Shown here: piece by piece, positions 23,306 through 34,464 of the stretch
How the letters are laid out: each line of letters begins with the position of its first letter
Position numbering within the stretch: the stretch's first letter is position 1
NCBI RefSeq assembly: GCF_042477335.2
Contig: NC_091249.1
Span: forward strand, 51,258,001-51,322,000
DNA from: Ovis canadensis
Lineage: Eukaryota; Chordata; Mammalia; Artiodactyla; Bovidae
Length of the DNA: 64,000 bases
Direction: 5' to 3'
Notes under the pieces: generated by a model
Databases searched by the model: none
The model's input: the letters and a program-made list of their open reading frames with translations, nothing else
Told to the model about the DNA's origin: nothing
Position numbers and translations under genes: made by a program

Positions 23306-23704
23306 TTCCCTGGTGGCTCAGACAGTAAAGAAACTGCCTGCAATGCTCAGAGACCCATGCTCAATCCCTGGATCGGGAAGATTCCCTAGAAAAGAGGATT
23401 ACAACCCACGGCTCAGATGGTAAAGCATCTGTCTACAATGAGGGAGACCTGAGTTCGATCCCTGGGTTGGGAAGATTTTCTGGAGAAGGAAATGGCAACC
23501 CACTCCAGTACTCTTGCCTAGAAAATCCCATGGATGGAGGAGCCTGGTGTCCATGGGGTCACAAAGAGTCGGACATGACTGAGCGACTTCACTTTCACTT
23601 TCCAGTATTCTTGCCTGGAGAATCCCATGGCCAGAGGAGCCTGGCAGGCTACAGTCCATGGGGTGGGAAAGAGCTGGACACGACTGAGTGACTAACACTT
23701 TCAT
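23306..23704 (+). mobile_element. Composite of three Bov-tA SINE pieces
   Basis: A first copy (head at 23,306) breaks off near 23,410 and is joined to a second copy from within its head (GGCTCAGATGGTAAAGCATC). That copy ends at TTCACTTTCACTTT near 23,602. A third piece starts inside the body (CCAGTATTCTTGCCTGGAG) and ends CTAACACTTTCAT. Confidence 0.88.
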
Positions 23705-24060
23705 TTAAACTAGAAACTCTTTGAGGTCAGGAACTGGACCTTATTCATTACCCTTAGTCCCCGGTGCTTAGCACAGGACTGTGATTATCTTAATAACTGC
23801 TTTGTGATGAGTAAATTAATGGGTAAGTGAATATGGTCTGGTAGGGACCATTGCTAGTATTTTACACGAAGACTTCTTGCAGGAGCAGAGCCTGTAGTGA
23901 TTATCAAGGTCAAAGGAACCAGGTTGCTGGGTGGGAAGAGAGTGAAAGGACATAGAAGTTATGGGCTATAGCAGATTGTTTCAATAATGGCCTCTCAGGA
24001 TTTTTGGCCTCCTAGGTCTGAGCCCTTTTGCAAAGTGACTTTGTCATTCTAGGCCTCAAG

Positions 24061-24288
24061 ATGCATGCGTGCATGCTAAGCTGCTTCAGTTGTGTCCAAC
24101 TCTTTGTGAGCCAATGGACTGTCGCCCACCAGGCTTCTCTGTCCATGGGATTCTCCAGGCAAAAATACTGAGTGGGTTGCCGTCTCCTCCTCTAGGGGAT
24201 CTTCCTGACCCAGGGATCGAACTTGAGTCTCTTACATCTCCTGCATTCGCAGGCAGGTTCTTTACCATTAGTGCTACCTGGAAAACCC
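24061..24288 (-). mobile_element. Bov-tA SINE
   Basis: Minus-strand copy. It is flanked by AGGCCTCAAG (24051-24060) and AGGCATCAAG (24289-24298), a 10-bp target-site duplication with one mismatch. Confidence 0.92.
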
Positions 24289-24309
24289 AGGCATCAAGGT
24301 AAGAAGTCC

Positions 24310-24570
24310 ATTTCACAATCCCTTGAATCTAGACTGACCTCGAGACTTGCTTTGCTCAGAGAATGTAGGAATGTGACGTTGTGCAACATTCAAGGCTAGG
24401 GCGTAGGTCTTGAAGCTTCCACTCCCACCATGTTGAAAAGAAGTCTGGACTAGACCACATGGAGACAGAAGCCAGTAGCCAGTTCCACATGCATGGAGGA
24501 GAACATCTTCGACTTCAATAGAATCACAAGGAATAATAATGTTTTAAATCACTATGTTTAGGGATGTTCA
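24310..24570 (+). mobile_element. MLT1-like (MaLR) LTR, ancient
   Basis: Diverged sequence like the mammalian MaLR solo LTR (CTTGAATCTAGACTGACCTC, ATGTGACGTTGTGCAACATT, GTTTTAAATCACTATGTTTA). It is non-coding, and the assignment is by memory of the consensus. Confidence 0.55.
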
Positions 24571-24903
24571 TTGCACAGTAAAGGATCACAGAATCACCAA
24601 GTACAGTATCTATCCCTTGTTTTGGCTTCCTTGTATCTATTTACCCTTCTTCCTATAATAGGATTTTCCTGGAAAAGCCCCACCCTCAGCTCCTGTGGTC
24701 TGGGTGGGTCCAACTCTACCCTCCTGGCTTCTGCTAGAAGCTTTGGGAAGGTCTTGAGCCCAGAGTTGTTGGTAACCTTCTTTGTTACTTCTTGGGGAGC
24801 ATCTGCTGGAGAAAGGAGCCCTTGGTGATCCAGCTGTTCCTGGAGACTGTCTGCCCCTGAACTTTAAAAGGCAAAGGCCAATCAATCCACTATTTTGTAT
24901 AAG

Positions 24904-25082
24904 CCGATTCAGTTCAACCGCTCACTCATGTCCGACTCTCTGCGATCCCATGGACTGCAGCGTGCCAGGCTTCCCTCTCCGTCACCAACTCCCAGAGCTT
25001 ACGCAAACTCATATTCACTGAGTTGGTGATGCCATCCAATCATCTCATCCTCTGTCCTCCCCTTCTCCTCCCACCTTCAATC
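24904..25082 (-). mobile_element. BovB 3'-end fragment (ART2A-like)
   Basis: About 180 bp of BovB 3' sequence, with TCATGTCCGACTC near the left end and GTGATGCCATCCAATCATCT further in. Short copies of the BovB 3' end are abundant in ruminants. Confidence 0.88.
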
Positions 25083-25224
25083 TTAAAACTGATTAGAGTT
25101 GGGAAATCTGTTACTTGCACCTGAGGGGCAGGAAGTTGGCTAGGAGCTGAGCAGTTGCTGGCAGAGGGCTGTTAGGGTAGGAGAGAGCTCCCTGGAGCAT
25201 GTGGGACAGTGAATTTATTTTTCC

Positions 25225-25620
25225 TCAGGGCCTCCTGTATGCTAGGATCCTGGAATGAAACACGATCTCTGTCCCAGAGGACCCAGTGGGTGCAAGTTAC
25301 TCATTACAATTGTGATAAAGTGCTGGGAAGGAAAACAACTGCAGCTAGAGCATATAACTGGGGGACTGAGCCCAGGCCGGGGGAGGGGCAGGAAGGGTCT
25401 CCCTGAGGAAGTGAGCTTCAAGCTAAGACTGGGAGGTTGGATAGGAACTAGGCTGGGGTGATGGGTAACAGGTGCAGGGGAGGGGATATTCCAGGCAGAG
25501 GGAACAGTGTGTGCCAAGGCCTTGAGGCAAGCAGATGCTTGTTATCTTGAAGGAGGGAAAATATGTCACCATGTAAGGGGAGAGACTAGCAGGGCCAAGT
25601 CCCTCGGGGTGAATCAAGAT
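25225..25620 (+). repeat. L2-like ancient repeat
   Basis: CTGTATGCTAGGATCCTGGA, CCAGGCAGAGGGAACAGTGT and GCCAAGGCCTTGAGGCAAGC appear in the expected order. Confidence 0.6.
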
Positions 25621-26279
25621 TTTCAGCAGAAGGCAGCAGAAATAAATTCCAGCTAGCTCAAATTCAAGAAACTACTAAGAGTGCTAAAGAGCTGGGCTTG
25701 AGGTATATAACCCCTATCACATCACAAAACAGGCACAGAAAGGACGCCACTGTCCTCGCCTATGCTAAGCTCTGGATGCTGCTGCCTGTGCCAGTAGCCC
25801 AGCCAGTCCTGACGCTGTGCCAATGACCTCAGTCTTGTCACCACAGCCCCCACCAGAGAAAACTGCTCCTGGGCCTCCCCAGCCCAACTTGTGGGCATCA
25901 CTGGCTCTCTGGAGGAGATGGTGTAACTGGAAGAGCCTGGGCCTTAGCTGGAAGAGAAACCTGGAGAGCAGCTAACATTTTTGGCAGAAAATGGGGGCAC
26001 TTCCCAACCTTAGAAAAGGGTTCAGACAACAAACACCAGAGTAGGATCTGGTCTTATAGTGGTTTTATTATAATCTTATAGTGGTCTTAAATGGCCATGC
26101 ATGTTTTAAACTATTCCTCTCTTCAGGAAGTCAAGTTTTAATTTCCTCTCCCCCACCCCACCCCCTACCTTGAGTTGCCTCTACAGAGCGATTCAGTTCT
26201 GACAACTAGAATCATGTAGAAATGACCGAGTATGATTCTTGAGTAAATCATAAAAGACATGCAGTCAGTCTTTCTTGGA

Positions 26280-26455
26280 TCACCAGCTATGAAGGAAACC
26301 AGCTAACATGTCCTGAGGACACTCAAGCAGCCCGGTGGAAAGGCTTGTGTGGAGAGAAGTGAAGGGCTCCTGTCAACAGCCAGCCAAATGTTTGTTATTT
26401 TAAGCCATTAAGTTTGGGGGTAATTTGTTATACAGTTATAGATAACTAATACAGG
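26280..26455 (+). mobile_element. MLT1-like (MaLR) LTR end
   Basis: Its end, TTAAGCCATTAAGTTTGGGG and ATAGATAACTAATACA, is characteristic of MaLR-type LTRs. The upstream part is too diverged to delimit. Confidence 0.55.
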
Positions 26456-29265
26456 TCTTTATTCTAAAAGCAATGGGAAGCCACTGAATGGTTTTAAATG
26501 GAAGCAGAGACATGATGAATTGCTGACAGATGAACGGTATGGTCTAAGAGCCAACAGAGGGTGGTGGGGAAACAAAGGAGGGAGGAATAATTTCTCCTGG
26601 GGAAGATATTTATTAAGACCCTTTTATGTATAAAGAGTTTGGGGGAAAACAAAAGTCAAATAAACTTAAGGGAAAAAGTATTTGGCTCACATAAATGGAA
26701 GGTTCGAAGAGGTAATGGCTGCAGGCATGGCTGGATCCAAGTACGCTCAATCTCTTGGCCCTCTTGTTTCCTGTGTTGGCTTCACTCACAGGCAGATTTA
26801 CTCAAGCAGCTCTAGACTTCCATATTCATGCCTCAGAAACCTCGGAGAGTGTTAGCTTCCCATTAGTTCCAATAAAAGGCCAAGACAGCCTCTCACTGGC
26901 CCAGCTAGAGCCGTATGCTCATCCCTAAACTGGTCATAATCAGCTGAAGATGGAATATCTTCATTGTCCAGGTGAAGGGACACATGCCCACCACAGGACC
27001 AGGGGGAAGTGTTGGCCCTACCCAAACCTCGCATGAATTCAGAGTATGAGGGCCAGGACCTCAGAGAAGATGGTCCTGTTTCCACAGAGAGGGAAAGGAT
27101 TTAAACGTCCAGATCAGGGTGGTCAGGAAGGGTCTCAGAGAAGATGGAATGCTTGAAAGGAACCCAGAAACCCAAATGGCAGGCATCTGGTGGGATAACT
27201 GGAGGGAGAGAGGGAAGGAGGGACAGGAAGGAAGGATAATCCCAACAAGAAGAACAGCAAGTACAAAAGCATCAGATGTGAAAAATCAAGTCTGTTCAGT
27301 AGGGAGTTCAGTGCAGCTGGAAATCAGAGAGGGGAAATTGGACGAGAGAGGGCAGTAGACACCAGTCTGGAAGGGTCCTGAGTGCTAGGCTAAAGAGCTG
27401 GGGATACCAGTGGGTGGTAGGGAGAGAGTAGTTGAAGCTGAAGAGTGACTGGGTTAGGTTTGTGTTTTAAACAAGTCACCGCAGGGCCAATGAGACTGGT
27501 GATACAGAGACTGTATCACCATTAGGCATTTGCCCAATGCTCAGCCACCCCTTCTTTTTAATGGATCCAGGTTTTGTTAGGGAAGACAATGTGTCCACCA
27601 GAATTAATATATGTACTTCCCAGCCTCCTTTGCAGCTAGCCATGGCCATGTGTCACAGTTTGGTCAAAGAAATAAAATCAGAAGTTGCTGGGTACATATT
27701 CAGCTCTTTGTGGCTTCTTCCTTCTTCCTGCCTGAACACAGATGTGATGGCAGGAGTTGAAGCTACTATTTTGCAACAATGAGGTAAAAGTCTAGCAACC
27801 AGAAGAAACCACAATCCTGATGACTTCAAGATGACCTTCACCTACCTCCAGACTTGGGGCTAAGGGAGGCCTGAGGCTGGCAAACCACAAAAGCCCCCAG
27901 ACACCTCTGGTCCTAATATGCCAGGACACGGGCTAACAGTATCTGGGACCAGGCCTGAGGGGACCAAGAATGCTGCTGAGACTCTGGGAGGTAGCAGGAT
28001 TGACCCAGAGAGACCCTCATATCCCTCATAGTCCATTCTTATCCATCATTCTAGGTTCAGGGGGCCTCCCTGAGAACTCTCCCAGACTACCAACATCAGT
28101 ACCAGGCTCCCTGCCTCTGCTACCAAGGTCCTGGGCAGCCTGTAATTCCTGGCTTTGTTGTCCCCAGAGTAGAAACTGGATGTAGATGTGCCCAATGGGT
28201 GGCTTATGAGGAGATATGAGGACTGGAGGAGAGAAGACCCTCATAGTCCCTCCCTTCTGGTCTCAGGAGTATATTCCCCCTACCTTGGACCAGGTCCTAC
28301 CTAGGCCCATAGTTGTGAGTATTAGTATTGGCTATTCTTTCCTGAACATAAGCTGTGTGCATCATATTTTAGATACATCATTATCACATTGAGCCCTCAC
28401 AGAAGAGTTGTTGTTCCCATTTTATGGAAAATGAAACTGAGGCTTAACTTAAGTGACTTATCTAAGGTCACAAAGCTTTCAGCATTCAAATAACTTATCT
28501 GTCTGACTCTAACACTCAGCCTTTCACCACTCAATAGCTGTCAGTGTCACCTCCATTTTGCAAGCCAAGCCAGACCTCCCCAGAGCCTATGGGGAAACCA
28601 GAAGAGAAAAGGTCTGGGAAAAAATGGTAAAATGATACTAACTGTCAATTCTGAGTACCAACTGTTAATCTATTACCCTGGGTGCTTTTTCCATATTCTA
28701 AAACTTCTTCAAAATAAAAATTGTTTTAAAAGAAAAAACGAAGGAAAGAAGAGCAGAAAGCACAAGACTGGGTCAGAGGATGGGGCCAGGCCTGTGCTGG
28801 AGTGGGGCCTGGGCAGGGGCTTACGGCAGCCCTTCTGCACAAGAGCCCCAGTGTTCCCCAGGCCCGGCTGCCATCCAAGAACAACATGGTCGGCACCAGG
28901 CAATGTCTACCCCCTCCCCCTAACTCTGCTCCTAGGCAGGTGGGGGGTGGGGCCTGGCCTCAGGAGTCCCTCTTGGCCCAGCCTTGCAATCCAGGATCCC
29001 AGAGCCTGCCAACCCCTGCCTTGGGCCTGGCACTTCATAGGTAGCCCATCAATCCTGGCCAAATGGGCAGAGAGAGCAATGCCCAGCCCCAGCTCCCATA
29101 CATACTCACCTTAGGTGAATCACCACTTTTCCAGGCCACAGAGAGAGAGAAATGCAGACAGGCAGTGGGCTGATGTATTAGCACCAACCATCCCAGCTCT
29201 GTAGACAGTCACCCTGAGCTCTCCCTCCCCTTTTTGGCCCAAGAGAGTAGGGTTCACGGCTCACT
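26455..29265. other. Intergenic stretch without a gene
   Basis: It contains faint L2-like segments (about 26,455-26,620 and 27,120-27,440), a hairpin at 27,497 and an old interspersed element at about 27,530-27,840 (CCCAGCCTCCTTTGCAGCTA, TAGCCATGGCCATGTGTCAC) whose family I cannot name. A GC-rich part at 28,780-29,100 has short ORFs on both strands but no recognisable domain. Confidence 0.6.
27497..27521. repeat. Perfect 11-bp inverted repeat
   Basis: TGGTGATACAG at 27497-27507, loop AGA, then CTGTATCACCA at 27511-27521. It could fold as a tight hairpin. Confidence 0.9.
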
Positions 29266-29460
29266 TCCATTCAAGTTCACTTGCTATGTGACTTTGGACA
29301 AGTCATTCTGTCTGCCTGAGTGCCTGCTCTGTCACCAGCAAAAGGGAGCTAAGGACTCCTCCCCCATTTGGCTGGAGGGAAGGATCAAAGGATACAATGG
29401 ATAGATAATACCTTAGCCTAGCCCAGTGCCTGGCATATAGTGGAAACTCAGTCAACATGA
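29265..29460 (+). repeat. MIR SINE
   Basis: TGCTATGTGACTTTGGACAA and CCCAGTGCCTGGCATATAGT. Confidence 0.78.
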
Positions 29461-29642
29461 GGAATTCTTCTTCTCGACTTCCTGTTCTGGTAAAACCCAT
29501 TCTCCTAACTCATTCAATTCCTCCAACACCCCTGAGGCAAAGGAAGTAGGGTGAACCCATTCTGGGGCTAAAGAAATTGAGGCTGAGACAACTAAAGACA
29601 AAATCACAGGATGGCAGGCTCCTGAGCTGCTGTTAGGAGTGG

Positions 29643-29661
29643 GGTGTGTGTGTGTGTGTGT
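29643..29661. repeat. (GT)n microsatellite
   Basis: About nine uninterrupted GT units. Confidence 0.9.
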
Positions 29662-30392
29662 TTGTCCATGCATGTTTGACCATCTTTGAGAAAGGTTGCA
29701 GATGTGACTGGTGAAAGATTGGTAGCAACAGAGCGAGACCGTGAAGGGAAGACAGGCTTGGGTGCCTCTCCCAGACTCCCCCCGCATGTCTCCTGTGCTC
29801 TGTGTACTTATCTATCCTTCCCTATTACTGTGTCAGCAGCTTTAACCCCAGGACTTAGGACAGTATATGCTACATAATGAACCTTCCATACACGCTTGGT
29901 GAATGAGTGAATGAATGAGAGACCTTGTGAGAGAGTGTCAAACTCTGCACAGGCTCAGCGTGAGAAGCTGTGAGTGTGGGAGGAGGGCTGGACGCACGTG
30001 TGCCGAGGCAGGGAGTGGGGGCAGGGTTGTTAGGCTGAAGGGCTTGGGCATCTCGGGGGACAGGGAGGTTGCACAACCTGGACTATGAAAGCCTTATTCT
30101 GCTTTTGGCTCAGGTAAACCGGGAAAGTGCCTGGAAGTTGAATGAAAGCTATGTGGGGTTCAACTCCTGCTGGCAGCTCATCCCACTCCCCCCACCCCCC
30201 ACCAACCACATTCACGGAGGAGCCAGCAGAGGACCAGTGGTGGGGAGCTGAATCCGGGAGGTCTGAGGCCCTCTCTGGGAGGGAGGCTCCCATTTGCTTC
30301 GGAACCTCATCTTTCCAGGGTGCTCCACGAGGAAGGACCCTCATGGGGGAATCAGGACAAACAGTTTTTAAAAGCTAACCAACTATTTTCTG

Positions 30393-30560
30393 GGAACTCT
30401 GCTCAATATTCTGTAATAACCTGAATGGAAAAAGAATTTGAAAAAAGAAAATACTGTACACATATAACTGAATCACTTTGGTGTGCACCTGAAACTGACA
30501 CAACATTGTTAATCAACTATGTTCCAATTTAAAATAAATAAAATATTTTTTAAAAAAAGA
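30393..30560 (+). mobile_element. Short 5'-truncated L1 insertion with target-site duplication
   Basis: About 170 bp of L1 3' end (ACTCTGCTCAATATTCTGTA, CATTGTTAATCAACTATG) with an A-rich tail. TAACCAACTATTTTCTG at 30376-30392 recurs exactly at 30561-30577, marking one retrotransposition event. Confidence 0.92.
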
Positions 30561-30648
30561 TAACCAACTATTTTCTGATTTATCTTTGGGAAGAGACCCT
30601 TCTTTTGTTTGAGAGGGAAAAGGGAAAAATCACTTTGATGGCCTTTTA

Positions 30649-30862
30649 GGACTTCCCTGGTGGCTCAGATGGTAAAATGTCTGCCTACAATGCAGGAGAC
30701 CTGGGATCAATCCCTGGGTCGGGAAGATCCCCTGGAGAAGGAAACGGCACCTCACTCCAGTACTCTTGCCTGGAAAATCCTATGGACAGAGGAGCCTGGT
30801 AGGCTACAGTCCATGAGGTCACAAAGAGTCGGATATGACTGAGCAACTTCACTTTCTTTCAC
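30649..30862 (+). mobile_element. Bov-tA SINE
   Basis: Full-length plus-strand copy from GGACTTCCCTGGTGGCTCAG to CTTCACTTTCTTTCACTT. It lies 70 bp after a truncated L1 insertion. Confidence 0.92.
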
Positions 30863-31372
30863 TTTAGTTATGCAAAGGAAAAGCCTCTAGTTCTTTGGGA
30901 GTCAGGGTGGAGAAAGCTGGACTCCTCTGCATAACAAAGAGAAAGGAAGCTACTTCTCAAGGGCAGGGTCTCCACCAGCCTGGGGGCTGACTGGGAGGTG
31001 AGACTGAGCCTCCACTGCAGGGGTTCCTTTCTCCTGCAGAAATCTTAAGAGGAGCACAGGGCTTGGACTCAAGGTGAAGATTGGATAGAAATCAAAGGTC
31101 AGCAGACCAATGACACCATATTTTCAAGAGAAGTGCTCCCAGTTGAGGCAGACATGAGCCAGAAGGGACATGGTAGAGCTATTCAGAGTCCACCTATTGT
31201 GTACCAGGCAACTGAGATATAATGGTATGGCCTATGGGCCGTTCCTGCCTTCTATTTACAGAATTAGCTGTTATATTTTTTGAACATGTAGTGAGGGAAT
31301 AACAAGTCCTAAATAAATCACAGCTTACATGATAAAGCTAGTGCTATATGTCAGGCAGCATTCTGAAGGCTT

Positions 31373-31553
31373 GGGTTCAGCGGTAAAGAATTTGCGCACA
31401 ATGCAGGAGATGCAGGAGACACAGGTTCAATCCCTGAGCCTGGAATATCCCCTGGAAGAGGGCGTGGTAATCCACTCCAATATCCCCTTGGACAGGGCAA
31501 CCTGGTGGGCTGTGGTCACAAAGAGTCAGACTCGACTGAGGAGCAGCAGCACC
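31373..31553 (+). mobile_element. Diverged Bov-tA-like SINE with a perfect target-site duplication
   Basis: The head is degraded (GGGTTCAGCGGTAAAGAATT); the body reads CAGGTTCAATCCC and ends GTCACAAAGAGTCAGACTCG plus an AGCAGC tail. CAGCATTCTGAAGGCTT at 31356-31372 recurs exactly at 31553-31569, a 17-bp duplication. Confidence 0.88.
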
Positions 31554-31589
31554 AGCATTCTGAAGGCTTACACATAATATGTCTACTTA

Positions 31590-32430
31590 TTTTTCCTTCT
31601 TATCGAGGTATAGTTGCTTTACAATTGTTCTAAGTTATAGGCATACAACAAAATGATTCTCAACTTTTAAAGGTTGTACTCCATTTATAATTATTGTGAA
31701 ATAGCAGGAAATGGCAACCCACTCCAGTATTCTTGCCTGGAGAATCCCATGGACAGAGGAGCCTGGTGGGCTACAGTCCATGGGGTCGCAAAGAGTTGGA
31801 CATGACTGAGCGACTTAACTTACTAACTTAACTTACTTATTGACTATACACCCTCTGTTGTACAATCTATCCTTGTTATACATATTAGCTTATACTTCTT
31901 AATCCCCTCCATTCTGTCCCTCCCTACTTCCCTCTCCCCACAGGTAACCACTAGTTTGTCCTCTTTATCTGTGAGTCTGTTTCATTTTGTTATATTCATT
32001 AGATTGTTTTACCTTTTAGATTCCACATATAAGTAATATCATACATTATTTGTCTGTTTCTCTCTGACTTATTTCACTTAATACCCTCCAAGTCCATTCA
32101 TGTTGTTGCAAATGGCAAAGTTTTATCCTTTTTATGGCTGAGTAGTATTCCATTATATATATAGTAGTATTCCATTATATATTCATATATATATATATAT
32201 ATAAAATATCTTCTTCATTCATTTATCTGTTGATGGATACTTAGGTTGCTTCCATATCTTGGCAACTGTAAATAATGCTGCTATGAACATTGGGGTGCAT
32301 GTATTTTTTCAAATTAATGTTTTCTTTTTTTTCCATATATACTCAGGAAGGGAATTGCTGGGTCACATGGTGGTTCTTTTTTTCATTTTTTGAGAAACCA
32401 CCATACTGTTTTCCACAGACACCCCATGAA
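31590..32430 (-). mobile_element. L1 LINE 3' end (antisense), interrupted by a SINE
   Basis: Antisense L1 3' sequence, with GAGGTATAGTTGCTTTACAA at the left, ATTCCACATATAAGTAATAT in the middle and AACATTGGGGTGCATGTAT further right. A Bov-tA fragment lies inside at about 31,700-31,832. An (AT)n run sits at 32,185-32,202, next to a 19-bp local duplication (GTAGTATTCCATTATATAT). Confidence 0.85.
31700..31832 (+). mobile_element. Bov-tA SINE fragment inside L1
   Basis: The 3' two-thirds of a Bov-tA, starting GGAAATGGCAACCCACTCC and ending in ACTTAACTTACTAACTTAAC repeats. L1 sequence resumes on both sides. Confidence 0.88.
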
Positions 32431-32689
32431 TTTATATTCCTACTGTTGTGTGTGAGAAGAACATGTCTACTTTTTGCGACCACTTCTTGAGAATGATACT
32501 GTCATACCTGGTTTACTGATGAGAAAATGTAGACACAGGGATGAAGTAACTTGGCAAGGCCATGTGTCATGGTGCTAAATTTGAGTTCTGCACTCTGTGC
32601 TCTAAATCACTTCACTACCTGCTTCTTTCCCATGCTCACAGGAGAAAAGACATGGAAGAACCTGGCAAGTTCAGAGGGCTTTTCTGGGG

Positions 32690-32875
32690 ACGTGAGCTGA
32701 GATGTAAAGAATACGCCTGCCAATAGGAGGCATGGTTTGATCTCTGGATTGGGAAGATACCCTGGAAAAGGAAATGGCAACCCACTCCAGTATTCTTACC
32801 TGGGAATTTGCATGGACAGAGGAGCCTTCAAGGAGTCCATGCAATCGCAGAGTCGCACATGACTGAGTGACTCTT
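32690..32875 (+). mobile_element. Bov-tA SINE, diverged
   Basis: Plus-strand copy with an altered head (GAGCTGAGATGTAAAGAATA) and an intact body (GGAAATGGCAACCCACTCC), ending ACATGACTGAGTGACTCTT. It runs straight into the BovB fragment at 32,876. Confidence 0.87.
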
Positions 32876-33562
32876 TGTTTGTTCAGTTGCTAAATTGTGT
32901 CCGACTCTTTGGGACTCCATCGACTGCAGCACACCAGGCTTTCCCATCTTTCACCACCTCCCGGAGCTTTCTCAAACTCATGTCCAGAGTCAGTGATGCC
33001 ATCCAACCATCTCATCCTCTATTGTCCCCTTCTCCTCCTGCCTTCTATCTTTCCCAGCATCAGGGTCTTTTCCAATGAGTTGGAATCAAGTGGCCAATGT
33101 ATTGAAGCTTTAGCTTCAGCATCAGTTGTTCCAATGAATATTCAGGACTGATTTCCTTTAGGATTGACTGGTTTGATCTCTTTGCAGTCCAGGGGAATCT
33201 CAAGAGTCTTCTCCAGCACCACAGTTTGAAAGCATCAGTTCTTTGACATTCAACCTTCTTTACGGTCAAACTCACATTCATACATGACTACTGGAAAAAC
33301 TATAGCTTGACTATATGGACCTTTGTAGACAAACTAATGTCTCTGCTTTTTAATACTCTGTCTGGATTTGTCATAGCTTTTCTTCCAAGGAGGAAGTGTC
33401 TTTTAATTTCATGGCTGCAGTCACCATCCGCAATGATTTTAGAGCCCAAGAAAGTAAAGTCTGTCATTGTTTCCATTGTTTCCCCATCTATATGTCATGA
33501 AGTGATGGGACCAGATACTGTGATCTTCGTTTTATGAATGTTGAGTTTTAAGTCAAGTTTGT
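32876..33562 (-). mobile_element. BovB LINE 3' fragment
   Basis: It has the same 3' sequence as the element at 21.4 kb in the same orientation, but is more diverged and shorter. Antisense pieces such as LKLKLQYIGHLI are readable. It directly abuts a Bov-tA SINE on its left. Confidence 0.9.
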
Positions 33563-33764
33563 GACTTAATGACTAAACAGCAAGTCAGACCTAGAGCAGA
33601 AAGATTGTTTCAGAAAGTGGTACCATTTGTGCAAGGTCCAGAGGTAGGGTGGGAGCAGGGAAGGAGTAAGGAAGGCTTCCTCTGGAGGTGTGGGCGGGGC
33701 CAGGTCAGGCCAATAATCTCTACAGAAAGCTATTGAAAAGTTTTAAACAGATGGTTGTGGTTGA

Positions 33765-33975
33765 TTCCCTGGTGGCTCAGACGGTAAAGTGTCTACCCAC
33801 ATTGCGGGAGACCCTGGTTCGATCCCTGGGTCGGGAAGATCCCCTGGAGAAGGAAATGGCAACCCACTCCAGTACTCTTGCCTTGAAAATTCCATGGATT
33901 GAGGAGCCTGGTGGGCTACAGTCCATGGGGTCGCAAAGACTCGGACACGACTGAGCGACTTCACTTTCACTTTAA
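33765..33975 (+). mobile_element. Bov-tA SINE
   Basis: Full-length, little-diverged copy (GGTTCGATCCCTGGGTCGGG; end GAGCGACTTCACTTTCACTT), 300-500 bp before the FGFR4 CpG region. Confidence 0.93.
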
Positions 33976-34301
33976 AGATTGTGCAGAGAAGGATGAAGGT
34001 TAGGGCAGAGACTATGATGATTGTACAGAAGACAGAGGAGCCAGGCTAAGCCAAGTTCTGCGGAGGTGAAAGGTCTGAACTGCTGAGTCTTGTTCCCTGA
34101 GGTGTAAGAACCAAGGGACGGAGCGATGGTCAAGAACTTGGAAGCCTGGCCCAGGTGGGGCAAAAGGGGCGGACTCTGAAGGGATGTGCCAGCCAGCATT
34201 GGGCCGACCCCTTAGGCTACCAGGCCCCTTAGTCTACCAGGCACAGTTGAGTTTGAGGAGTAGTCTCCAGGTAAGCGAGACGCGGTACCACCCACCAGCT
34301 G

Positions 34302-34464
34302 TCAGGAGCTGGTCCAGGCCGGGCGGGACCCGAGATGGGCGGGGCGCTGGGCAGTTCCCCGCCAACCCGCTGTTAGGACAGAGTTGGTCCAGCATGGGCG
34401 GAGCCCCAAGTAGGTGAAACCCGAGGTGGGCGGGGCGCTGGGCTACCCGTGGCCACGCCGCTGT
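34302..34464 (+). repeat. Imperfect tandem duplication in the FGFR4 promoter
   Basis: Two related units lie head to tail. AGCTGGTCCAG at 34,307 is echoed by AGTTGGTCCAG at 34,382. A 22-nt block at 34,331-34,352 recurs with one change at 34,422-34,443 (core GGGCGGGGCGCTGGGC). The second unit has about 16 extra bases between its two blocks. Both copies carry GC boxes. Confidence 0.85.
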
